Of a DNA stretch of 64,000 bases, positions 56,208 through 64,000 are shown in pieces. This DNA is from Rhizodiscina lignyota (taxonomy: Eukaryota; Ascomycota; Dothideomycetes; Aulographales; Rhizodiscinaceae). Position 1 is the first letter of the stretch. Each line of letters starts with the position of its first letter. The notes beneath the pieces are model-generated. The model did no database searches and was not told where the DNA came from. It saw nothing but the letters and a program-made list of their open reading frames with translations. The DNA lies in contig ML978121.1 of assembly GCA_010015805.1 (NCBI GenBank), positions 1,984,001-2,048,000 on the forward strand, read 5' to 3'. A program made the position numbers and the translations under genes.

Positions 56208-57089
56208 TCAGTCAATGTCGATTTTCTTCACCTCGACGTACTCTTTCTCGTTCATCTTTGGCACTTCCACTCGGAGGATACCTTCCTCCAGCTTAGCAGT
56301 GATGCCATCTTCAAGAACCTGTGCCGGATTGGCCCTGCTACCAAGGCGCACCTTCCTCTCAAATGCACCAACTTTGCGCTCGTCCATTGCCAACGTCTTC
56401 AAGAACTCTTCATCTCCAGGTCGGTAGACGACTCCACTGATGCTAAGCTCGCTCTTCTCCGCATCCCAGCCCACGGCGATGTCTTCCTTCTTTGCACCTG
56501 GCAGTGACACATGTACAACAAATTCGGCCTCGGTATCGAAGACGTCGACTTCGGGCTTGAAATCCTCCGCGCGTTCTTCTCCTTCATTCTGTCCGAACAT
56601 CTGAGACTGGATGAACTCGGATAGGTTGTTCATGTTGAAAGGCCCGCCAGGTGGTCCCCATGCGCCCCATCGTCCACGGCCAAAGCCACCACGACGACCT
56701 CCACGTCCACGGAATCCATGACCGTGAGGTCCATGCGGGCCACGGTGGCGGCGCTCATGTCCCGACTCTTCATTCTGTTGTGCTCGATCCGTTCCATCCT
56801 GTTCGCCTGGTGTGCCAGCCTCGTTCTCGGGAGGATGTGAAGGAGCTGGTCCCTCTGGACCATAGTGAGGCCCGGGTGGAGGATGGAATGGCATGGACCC
56901 AAATGGTGGAGGCCCACGATGCCAGCCACGATGTGGCCAGCCCCATCCCCAAGGACCGTTGTCGTCAGGAGCTTCTCCGCCGTCACGGTTTTGATCAGCC
57001 GAGAAGGGATGGCTGGCGCCTTGATTCTCAAGGTTGGCAATGAAGTCCCAAAAAGGGGCTGATTGGTTGGCGTATCGAATTGAAGGCAT
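56208..57089 (-). CDS. Small heat shock protein, Hsp20/alpha-crystallin family
   Basis: Single exon, 293 aa. The C-terminal 125 residues are an alpha-crystallin domain: FKPEVDVFDTEAEFVVHVSLPGAKKEDI, LSISGVVYRP, the A-x-x-x-n-G-v-L-type segment ITAKLEEGILRVEVPK, and a short tail. The N-terminal 165 residues are unusual: rich in Gly, Pro, His, Trp and Arg (GWGWPHRGWHRGPPP, HGFRGRGGRRGGFGRGRWG), rather than the short hydrophobic arm of yeast Hsp26. It is a holdase chaperone that oligomerises. A phased heat-shock element at 57299-57321 and a TATA box at 57186-57193 support heat regulation. Related to the Hsp30 type of filamentous fungi. Confidence 0.9.
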   Translation of the reverse strand: MPSIRYANQSAPFWDFIANLENQGASHPFSADQNRDGGEAPDDNGPWGWGWPHRGWHRGPPPFGSMPFHPPPGPHYGPEGPAPSHPPENEAGTPGEQDGTDRAQQNEESGHERRHRGPHGPHGHGFRGRGGRRGGFGRGRWGAWGPPGGPFNMNNLSEFIQSQMFGQNEGEERAEDFKPEVDVFDTEAEFVVHVSLPGAKKEDIAVGWDAEKSELSISGVVYRPGDEEFLKTLAMDERKVGAFERKVRLGSRANPAQVLEDGITAKLEEGILRVEVPKMNEKEYVEVKKIDID

Positions 57090-57185
57090 GATGATTGTTG
57101 ATGATGATGATGTGTGAGATTGATTGAATTTGAAAGAGAAAAAAGTCTCTGCTCTATGAAATCATACTTAACAGTTGCCGCCCTG

Positions 57186-57193
57186 TATTTATA
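57186..57193 (-). promoter_or_regulatory. TATA box of the Hsp20 gene
   Basis: TATAAATA on the minus strand, 97 bp upstream of the ATG. Confidence 0.6.
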
Positions 57194-57298
57194 TGCAATT
57201 GATCAGGCATCGTAGCGCGTACGACAGCACCCCGAGGCAGGCGTCGTCCCGCTCTACGTACGCGCGGACTGACATGATAGGCCATATATGTGAGTCAA

Positions 57299-57321
57299 GA
57301 AACTCTACGAAGCATCTAGAA
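57299..57321. promoter_or_regulatory. Heat-shock element upstream of Hsp20
   Basis: GAA occurs at 57299, 57309 and 57319, exactly 10 bp apart, with TCT and ATC in the intervening slots where TTC is expected. This is the five-unit nGAAnnTTCn array of the HSF consensus, three units perfect and two with one mismatch, 210 bp upstream of the start. Confidence 0.7.
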
Positions 57322-58084
57322 GGTGGGGAAAGCCTAGAGCTTGACTGTTAGCCACGCGTTCGAAGATTAGTCGTATAATTGGTCTGCTATAGGCTGTTAA
57401 GTGCTTGCGTGGCTCCCAAGTCGGTTCAATGTCGAGGCTTCCTTAGCCTGTGTGGCAAATGGGTGTGGCTGCCTCCGGAAGCGGAATACGTTATTTCCTG
57501 TCGCTTGTCCGCCGCTTCACCTGCAAATTTCTTTCGAAGCGCATTCCTTCCTCTACATCAAAATACAGTATTACGACGCATTGATTTAAATTGTCCTTTG
57601 TCTGAGGTACGTGCATCTAATTACACTCTCTAGCCCTCTGCTTCCTGATGAAACAACACAAATTCACAGACCTGTTCTGAATCCTCATGTGGTCTAATTG
57701 TAAATCTCATCGTCTGACATCTTTCGCAATACACGTTTTATTACCACCATTGTCAGAACTTCAATTAAGAGCTTCGCTAATTGAATTAGGATACGTCTAT
57801 GTACCTATGTAGAGGCGAATAATCAAACCTTTCACTATGAAGTATCCTGGCACGACGGTTATACGATATAATGAACATCACTATTACGTATCAATGGAGA
57901 AGATAATATTTGACATAATGAAATTTCATTGGATCATTTTTACAATTTGCTTTGTTCTTTAGTTTGATAATAACTGAGTACGGAAAACAATGGAACATTC
58001 AAAATCGACCCCTAAGAAGAATGAACACCACCCTTCCCAACGAGAATAAGATTTCAGACAAGAAACAAAAGCTCTCTGTCAGCA

Positions 58085-60193
58085 TCAAGGCTCGCTATAA
58101 TCATGCGGCTGCTTCCGCGCGAGCCGGTTACTATGGCGTGGGAGGCGAGACTTACCCATCTTGATCTTCTTTGCTGGTGGCGAGTCGATGTCAGATGTGG
58201 TGTCCAGCGAATCACTGTCACTACTATCACTGTCATCGTCATCGCGAGTGCGCTTCCTTGGCTTTCCTGGCTTTCTAGTTTTCGGGGTGGGATAAGAGCC
58301 ATCGGTGCGAGGAGCCAGTTGTTTCTCCCACAATTTGGGCCACTTACCCTTTATGAAGAGATCGAGATCGCCAAAGGTGACCGAAAGCTGGGTTGCAGAT
58401 TGGCGAACATCCATTTGGCGGCGCTTACCTACTGACCAGCTCTCAACGCAAGCCTTCTGCATCTTGTAATTCAAGGTGTCTTCATGGTTCTTGGGCGCTC
58501 CGGTCTCATAATGGACTGGATACATGGGGAACTTCTCGCTGAAGTTGTCTTTCTCGATGGCCCTGAGAAACTCATGGCCGGCCTTGTAGCGGGCGTCATC
58601 CTTTGCAATCATTGCAGCAAACTTACCTAGTGGCTCGGTCTTCGGGAATTCGCGACGGTCGATCTTGATCTCGATAGCTTTGGCAAGCTTGGGCAAGTCT
58701 AAGAAGCGTTCTAGACAATAGAGATGGACATAGCCGGCGACGTAGAATGGGTCAGTCTTTGCGCGATACTTATTCCACCTCTCATCGATGGCGACGCGCA
58801 AGTGACCTTGCCAAATGTTGGCAGCCTTGTTGATCTGGCGAAGAGGGCACTCTGCAAAGCGGCACAAGCTACTCTCCTTGGAAGGGTAGCGACGCGCCGA
58901 GTCTGCAGGGGTCTTCTGTATGTATAGTCTCAACTTACCGTGTTCTTCTGCGAAGAATTCGTCGTGTTTCAGGAAAAATGTCTCGAGCTCGTGGGCTGTG
59001 TAATGGCTATTCTGGAGCTCGCCGTGCTCATTGTATCGGAATTTGCAGCCATCGTAGCTCCAGTCGGGAAAAGCGTCTGTCTCTTCATAGTGGTCAGAAG
59101 CATCGTACTGATTCAACTTTCCAGAGCGACTGCTCGTACCCGCTGTACTCTCATTGACACGAACCCACACATGCTTGGGGTCGTAGCTGGGCTTCTCCGC
59201 TCGGAAATTGAGATGACTCTTTTTAGTCTTCTTGCTGCGAGCCCTTGGTACATTCGAATCATCACTGAGAAGCCGGAATCTGTCGTTGTTAGGGACAGAG
59301 CCATGATGTGGAACCGACTCTGTTGGAGGCATGGGAGCTGGTGCGAACGGGGCGGCGTAATATCGGGCAGTGGCATCGTTGTTCCCTGCCGCTGGTACCA
59401 TGGGAGCAAACGGTGCAACAGGATACTGAAGTGGAGCTGCATATTGAGGGGGCTCCTCATACTGGGGTTGAGATACCGGCGATTCTTGCTCGAGTTCGGG
59501 CAATTGGAAGTCGACCGTATCCAGCGAAGGGACCAGAGGATCGGCAGCTGGTGTCTGATGTACTGACTGGGGAGTGACGAATGGGTTGGTGAATAAAATA
59601 TCGGCGGGAGCAACTGTTGAAGACTTTGGACTCACCATGACCTGGGGATCAGTAGAGAGGAGACCGTCAGAGAGGAGACCGGTAGAGAACTCTGGTAGTT
59701 TGCGCCAGAATTCATCAATGGTGTCGGTAGCAAAAAAGTCAAACGAACCCTCAGCCTTGGTTGGCTGATGGCTGCTCTGCGAAGCATCTGCAAGTGATGG
59801 AGGCATCGCCTCTGGCAATGCCTGTACGAGTTCAGAGTTCACAGAAGTGTCGTTTAGCTTGGCTTGCTCGGACACAGTAGCCGCAGCAAGTTGAGGAGTT
59901 GGGATGAGCTTGGGGGACTGACTGTCGTTGGGGAGACTGTGGCTTTCAAAGACATTGTTGAGATCGACTGCGAGCAACTTCTCTAGTTCTGGGTCTGTTG
60001 ACAGAGCTTCTAGGACGAAATTTGAAGGCATGTCAGTGTCTTTGAAAAGGCCATCGATCCAAGGCTCGGAAGCGAGGTCGTCAGAAAAGCTGGGGAGGTC
60101 CCCGTTCATGCTGGTCGTCATGTCTATCGTACAAGAGGGAATATTGGAGGAAAGAATGGTGATGGGAGAGTCGTTTGGAGACGTCCTTGACAA
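58085..60193 (-). CDS. Fungal-specific nuclear-type protein with conserved Cys-containing domain
   Basis: Single open frame, 702 aa. Residues 1-330 are disordered (Pro/Gln/Ser-rich, QPQYEEPPQYAAPLQYP). The central region, about 345-600, is folded: WVRVNES, WSYDGCKFRYNEHGELQ, ADSARRYPSKESSLCRFAECPLR, HLRVAIDERWNKY and PFYVAGYVHLYCLERFLDL. I recall this block from uncharacterised proteins across ascomycetes but know no function. A Cys set (C-x-F-A-x-C-P) could bind metal. The C-terminus is basic and acidic by turns (KPGKPRKRTRDDDDSDSSDSD, PPAKKIKMGKS), like a nuclear chromatin protein. GTAAG-like donors occur inside the frame but none is needed. Transcription or chromatin role is a guess. Confidence 0.7.
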   Translation of the reverse strand: MSRTSPNDSPITILSSNIPSCTIDMTTSMNGDLPSFSDDLASEPWIDGLFKDTDMPSNFVLEALSTDPELEKLLAVDLNNVFESHSLPNDSQSPKLIPTPQLAAATVSEQAKLNDTSVNSELVQALPEAMPPSLADASQSSHQPTKAEGSFDFFATDTIDEFWRKLPEFSTGLLSDGLLSTDPQVMVSPKSSTVAPADILFTNPFVTPQSVHQTPAADPLVPSLDTVDFQLPELEQESPVSQPQYEEPPQYAAPLQYPVAPFAPMVPAAGNNDATARYYAAPFAPAPMPPTESVPHHGSVPNNDRFRLLSDDSNVPRARSKKTKKSHLNFRAEKPSYDPKHVWVRVNESTAGTSSRSGKLNQYDASDHYEETDAFPDWSYDGCKFRYNEHGELQNSHYTAHELETFFLKHDEFFAEEHGKLRLYIQKTPADSARRYPSKESSLCRFAECPLRQINKAANIWQGHLRVAIDERWNKYRAKTDPFYVAGYVHLYCLERFLDLPKLAKAIEIKIDRREFPKTEPLGKFAAMIAKDDARYKAGHEFLRAIEKDNFSEKFPMYPVHYETGAPKNHEDTLNYKMQKACVESWSVGKRRQMDVRQSATQLSVTFGDLDLFIKGKWPKLWEKQLAPRTDGSYPTPKTRKPGKPRKRTRDDDDSDSSDSDSLDTTSDIDSPPAKKIKMGKSRLPRHSNRLARKQPHDYSEP

Positions 60194-60757
60194 TGGAATG
60201 ATTAAACAAGTGTGTGTAGTATACCGAGATGTCGTCAGCCAGTAACGACCGAAGGATGTTGGAGCTATCGGGAATCCTGATAATCCATCATTGTACTATC
60301 AAAAATTCTATATATCCAAACTGGGATGGCCTTTGTTTCGGTTGCGATGTGATTGTGCTTTGTTCCACTGGAGGCTTCACTATGTATTCGAGTGAGACTT
60401 GGTCACTTTGCAACAAAGAAAAGTTGAACAACATGGTCAGAATCGTGCAAAACAATGCTATTGTGATCATAGGATACACAAAGAGGCAGTAACTTGGGAG
60501 CAGCTCCGTGAACTACCTCGTAAGGGTGAGAAGCTTGGTATCACGCTCAGGCTAAAGTACGTGACAAGAAAAAAAGGACGTGTGTGAAACGTAAACATTC
60601 ATCTTCCAATGCAAAATGAACTTCATTATTCGTTAGAGCTGCCGCAGCGTAAGATCCAACGGCTTCCAACTCGACGTGGTATCGTGATGTGTATCATGCT
60701 GTGTTCATGCTGAAAGGGCTCCAAAAGTCGCCGACGCCAGATCTCTCTCGGAATTCA
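60194..60757. other. Intergenic: promoter of the 702-aa protein gene
   Basis: No gene supported between 60194 and 60757. Confidence 0.5.
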
Positions 60758-61477
60758 TCAGATATGACCGGTTGGTGTTAAAGCAAGCGCAACTTCCACG
60801 TTGTACACCCTCGTGTATTCGGTGCGAACCCCAAGCGTCTCTGAATCCACGTCAAGCTTATCCCTCAGCTCTTCAGATTGCACTAAAGCTCGAATCTCTG
60901 CCGGAGGAGCCCTATGCACGGCCATCAATCGCACCTTCAAATTCTCGGGCGCTTTTTCGAGGAGGCTGAGGCGCAGGTCTTTCAAGTGCGGGTCGCTCAT
61001 CCACTGCTGGAACTTGTCGGCGGGCTGACCGTGCATCTGCAACCAGTAATTCGATCGAAATGTGATGTTGAGTGTCGAGAGCGCGGGATAGTCGAATGTG
61101 AGGGATCGATGGACATCTGCACTGCCCAAGTAGCCCGTCCAAAGGCTCCTGACGTCCTTGTCTCGAATGTGAAGCGCAATGCTTGTTATTTGCCTCGCAG
61201 AGTCTGGCGAGTGCGCCCATCCAAACATGTTGCAGTCTGAGGGGTGCTGGAAGGCCAAAGTATTCGTCGAGTAGAGGACGGCCGTCGCTTCTTTGTGAAT
61301 GGTTCGACAAGTGCGGAGAAGCGCTGGAGTGAGATGTGCGTCGTTGTGGTCGTCGGGCCACTGAATTGGAAAGCCTACTGTCAAGACGTAGCCATAGATT
61401 GCCAGACGGAGCTCTTCGGGGAGCTTAAACAGTGGTGAAGTTGCCGCTGGCTCTTCGCGAATCTCGGTGTCCATCAT
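60758..61477 (-). CDS. 2EXR/F-box-like fungal protein
   Basis: Single exon, 239 aa. Residues about 15-32 hold PLFKLPEELRLAIYGYVLT, followed by LLRTCRTIHKEATAVLYSTNTLAF, the paired blocks of fungal 2EXR/F-box-like proteins (elpxElRxxIY then LLxxCrqIyxEaxxxLY). The rest is helical with no further motif. It is only distantly similar to the other 2EXR protein at 27379-28251, so this is not a recent tandem copy. Function unknown. The start at 61477 (MMDTEIREE) has a second ATG directly after it. Confidence 0.65.
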   Translation of the reverse strand: MMDTEIREEPAATSPLFKLPEELRLAIYGYVLTVGFPIQWPDDHNDAHLTPALLRTCRTIHKEATAVLYSTNTLAFQHPSDCNMFGWAHSPDSARQITSIALHIRDKDVRSLWTGYLGSADVHRSLTFDYPALSTLNITFRSNYWLQMHGQPADKFQQWMSDPHLKDLRLSLLEKAPENLKVRLMAVHRAPPAEIRALVQSEELRDKLDVDSETLGVRTEYTRVYNVEVALALTPTGHI

Positions 61478-62105
61478 AGCGATTACAGCTCCGAACGTTG
61501 AGGGGTCGGAGGTCTTTCTTTGAATGAATTCGACAGAAGAGGCGGGTGGAGGGGAAGGTGAGAGGAACAGTATTTATGACGGACGGGTTATGAGTCGATA
61601 CAGCGGGACAGTCGCGGAGAGTGTTTGCGTGTGGTGAGATGTCGTCCATGTGTTTATGTGGGCTCCTTAGGCCTGGACTGGGACCGAATGGGCGGCTAGG
61701 TCACTGGCGCTTCCTCGCAACTAAGGCGGTTCCGCATACATGCGGGTAGCAACGGCATAACCTCTCTATTTGCTTCACTCTCCAGCTTCGCTTCAGCAGT
61801 TCACTGAAATTGATAAATCGGCGGATTATAATAGGTTCAAGTATCACTCTAAAGGGTACCGAAACAGGCAAAATTGGTTTGAGCAGTAAGATGGAATTTT
61901 TGAAAAAACTCCTAAGTTACATGCATGCACGTGCATTTCTTCCTTGTTGGTCTCCAACGCAGCCTCGTCGTATGTAAAGTGTTCCAGCACTTTCAAAGAA
62001 AATTTATGAGGTTAACCATCTGCAACTGCCACCTTTGCTACCGTTCAGAAACACCATTTTAGAGAGTGTCCCATTGAGGACATCCATTTGCACAGTCAGT
62101 GCCTG
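61478..62105. other. Intergenic: 2EXR gene promoter and LPMO 3' flank
   Basis: No gene supported. Confidence 0.5.
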
Positions 62106-63322
62106 CTAAACGCCACATTCACTTGCCGGGGATGGAAGGGCAAGAGGATACACTCCGTCACCAGGAACAACATCCGGACCGGGCTTCGGATACTTCAGCT
62201 CGGCAGTGGTAAGAGGAGACTCGCAGCCGTTGTTGATGTCTGCAAAGAACATCGATGGGCGATCCTTATAGGCGACGGTGGAACGCTCTTCAACGTGAAC
62301 GACGTCGACATCGCGCTCCAGATCGTGCTCCAGATTGTGCTTTGTGACCAGGCTCCGGAAGTGGGAGCGGACGATGCTGCCAAAGCGCTTATGCTTGCTG
62401 CCAGCTGCAGTTGGGGACTCGTTGCATGTACAAGTGCAGTCGCTCATGCTGTAGTGGCCGTTGGTATTCTTCTTAGCTGCTTGGGCACAGGTGCAGGCAC
62501 AATCGCTCATCAAGTAAGCTGGAGTAATACGCTTGTTGATCGCGGGAATCAAGACAGCGCGTTTGTGGATTGCTCCAGGTTTTGGTGCCGATGGGGCCTT
62601 GCTGCAATCGCAGTCGCATCCGCCAGTGGTGTATTGGTTGGCGGCGTCTAGAGCGAAAGCGGACGCGCATGTACAGGTACAGCCGTCCATATCATACGAT
62701 GGAGCGGCGTTGGAGGCCGGCCCGGTTGATGAACTTGACTTGGAATCTTTCTTTGCGATGGTGACTGCAGCACAGTTCATGAAGAATTCCTGTTCGCGAT
62801 TCATCCATGTCCACGCGAAGACGGCTTGGCCCGTCGGCATGTCTGCAGGGACGTCGAACTCAAAGGTCTGTCCACTAGGATCAAGTCCACCATTGCGATG
62901 CGGGCAGTTGCCTTCGAAGCTTGTCGCAACTTGGAACGTCTTGCCCTTGTCAACGGAGAAGCCAACCTGGCATGAACCGCCGTAGTGATTTCCTAGCTCA
63001 TGTGAGATAGTATAGTACCTCTTACCTTTACTGTGAATATGACATGGAGAAGCATACCGAGACCCGTGAGAGTGAATTTCTGCTTACTACCAACTACCCA
63101 AGACGTGACGGGAGCCCCTTCAGGTTTGCCTAAGAGATTAAGATAGCCACCGCATGGGAACACCGTGGTTCTTCCACAACAGTTGTACGGGTAGAAGAGG
63201 AATGGATCCGGGGCTCCAGAGGTGTGAGGATTGTTACTGGAATTGAACGCTGGGGGGTAGTTGAGCTGCATGTGGCTACGCGCCACAATCAGCAGCGACA
63301 GCATGCATAAGAGGAGAATCAT
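62106..63322 (-). CDS. AA11-like lytic polysaccharide monooxygenase with CxCxC repeat tail
   Basis: Two exons, 63322-63058 and 62992-62106; 383 aa. A 16-residue signal peptide ends at Ser, so the mature protein starts with His-Met-Gln-Leu: the N-terminal His of the LPMO copper brace. The second brace His is in GNHYGGSCQVGF. Paired Cys (NCCGRTTVFPCGG), SFEGNCPHRNGG and FAWTWMNREQEFFMNCAAVTI complete an AA11-type domain, which oxidises chitin. After about residue 180 comes a tail with four motifs GCTCTC, GCDCDC, DCACTC and DCTCTC at residues 192-278, each preceded by Tyr and three residues. Lys-Arg sites at 232, 242 and 290 could be cut by Kex2. The tail is not part of the AA11 fold. Family call is good; AA11 versus a related fungal AA family is less sure. 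Confidence 0.82.
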
Positions 63323-64000
63323 GGTCGTCAAGTATAGACTGTTGAGTGGAAAAGATCCTTCGATATAAGGAAGGAATTGGCTGTTGCTAAAAAAAGTAAA
63401 AGGAGTGTGGGAAGAGAAAGGTTGAGTGTTAAGTAGGAAGAAGGAAGGTTGTCGTATTTATATGGCCGGTTTGTTTTGGCGTGGACGCGACGTTGTTGTG
63501 ATGAAAGCGTTCGCGCAATAGAGCATGATTGTGTTGCCCGTCAATAGCCGCCAAATACGCGCTCTTTAATCGCAGATTGCACATGTGACTGATCGCGTGT
63601 TCTACTGTGAAGACGGGAGCTCAGCTCATTAAACTCATCCCAGCGATAAGCTTTGCCAGCCGGCCAGTTCAATTTATCAGTTCTGCTCCCCTCTCTAACA
63701 GCAGTGGCAAAGTGGCATCCCAAGAAAATTAAGAGTATAGCACAATCGGCACGTTTGGAAAGGGCCAGGAGAAGTGGCTCTAGTGGATGTGAAATGGTCT
63801 AAATGCATCTAACGTTGCACGAGCGCCTGGGGGGCATTTGTGTCACTGTGGTGAGACACCATTCCAGAGCGGACATCCCATGGACGTTTAGATGAAGTTG
63901 AAACAAGAACGCCTGGAGACAATTGTAGGCGGCTGTATGGAGTAGGAAGGCAAGGAAGGGATGATTGATGTTCGCCGTGTTTGCTGTGAAGCAGTCTACA
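63323..64000. other. LPMO promoter and window end
   Basis: TATAAATA on the minus strand at 63455-63462, about 133 bp before the LPMO ATG. No other gene supported to the window end. Confidence 0.5.

Larger units (their letters stand above)
57090..58084. other. Intergenic: Hsp20 promoter and 3' flank of the next gene
   Basis: Contains the Hsp20 TATA box and heat-shock element (separate entries). The rest, about 57340-58084, is AT-rich with no supported gene. Confidence 0.6.

Noticed and set aside
58940-59566. 208-codon plus-strand frame opposite the 702-aa gene
   Set aside because: Antisense shadow; hydrophobic look comes from complement of Gln/Pro/Ser codons.
1-64000. Transposons, LTR or virus-derived elements, CRISPR arrays, telomeric repeats
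   Set aside because: No transposase, reverse transcriptase, integrase or capsid frames, no long terminal or inverted repeats, and no regular spacer arrays were seen.

Overview
The window is nuclear DNA of a filamentous ascomycete (Pezizomycotina). The gene content suggests a dothideomycete such as the Capnodiales/Mycosphaerellales group; that placement is inference from the mix of families, not a search result. Support for a filamentous fungus: compact genes with introns mostly 48-110 bp, GTRNGY donors and CTAAC-type branch sites, a P450foxy (CYP505) self-sufficient fatty-acid hydroxylase, a fungal rhodopsin-domain membrane protein, a siderophore-type acyltransferase, fungal 2EXR/F-box-like proteins and an AA11-like LPMO. 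No transposon, retroelement, CRISPR array, rRNA or confident tRNA gene was seen.

Layout, left to right. 1-10 kb: 3' end of a Baeyer-Villiger-type flavin monooxygenase, a YTH-domain (m6A-reader type) RNA-binding protein, CYP505 and dynactin p27. 10-16 kb: a secreted serine carboxypeptidase (S10), a secreted GDSL/SGNH-fold protein that lacks all three canonical catalytic residues, and MSS51. 16-25 kb: splicing factor RSE1/SF3b3 (sharing a short divergent promoter with MSS51) and a 1359-aa F-box protein. 25-36 kb: membrane-anchored GH16 glucanase, a 2EXR-like protein, the 25S rRNA m5C methyltransferase RCM1/NSUN5, a GH89 alpha-N-acetylglucosaminidase and a rhodopsin-domain integral membrane protein. 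37-50 kb: APC10, LEU2, the 51-kDa complex I subunit, an orphan coiled-coil protein, an RraA-like protein, a SidF/SidL-type acyltransferase divergent from Mn-SOD, and QCR6. 50-64 kb: an SLC49-like MFS transporter, a small C2H2 protein, an SRPBCC protein, a heat-shock-element-driven Hsp20, a fungal-specific nuclear protein, a second 2EXR-like protein and an AA11-like LPMO with a C-terminal CxCxC repeat tail.

Most genes are housekeeping and unrelated to their neighbours, so this is not a biosynthetic cluster. Possible functional links are LEU2, complex I, SOD2 and QCR6 (mitochondrial/metabolic) within 12 kb, and the iron-linked divergent pair of siderophore acyltransferase and Mn-SOD. The secreted carbohydrate/protein enzymes (S10, GH16, GH89, LPMO) are scattered.

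I worked out splice junctions by hand for 24 genes (58 introns). All junctions keep frame, and most rejoin recognisable family sequence. The most interesting items are the LPMO tail (four CxCxC motifs bracketed by Lys-Arg sites), the triad-less GDSL-like protein, a GC-AG intron splitting the first YTH glycine codon, a phased heat-shock element upstream of Hsp20, and a Pol III-box-bearing tRNA-like remnant in an AT-rich gap.
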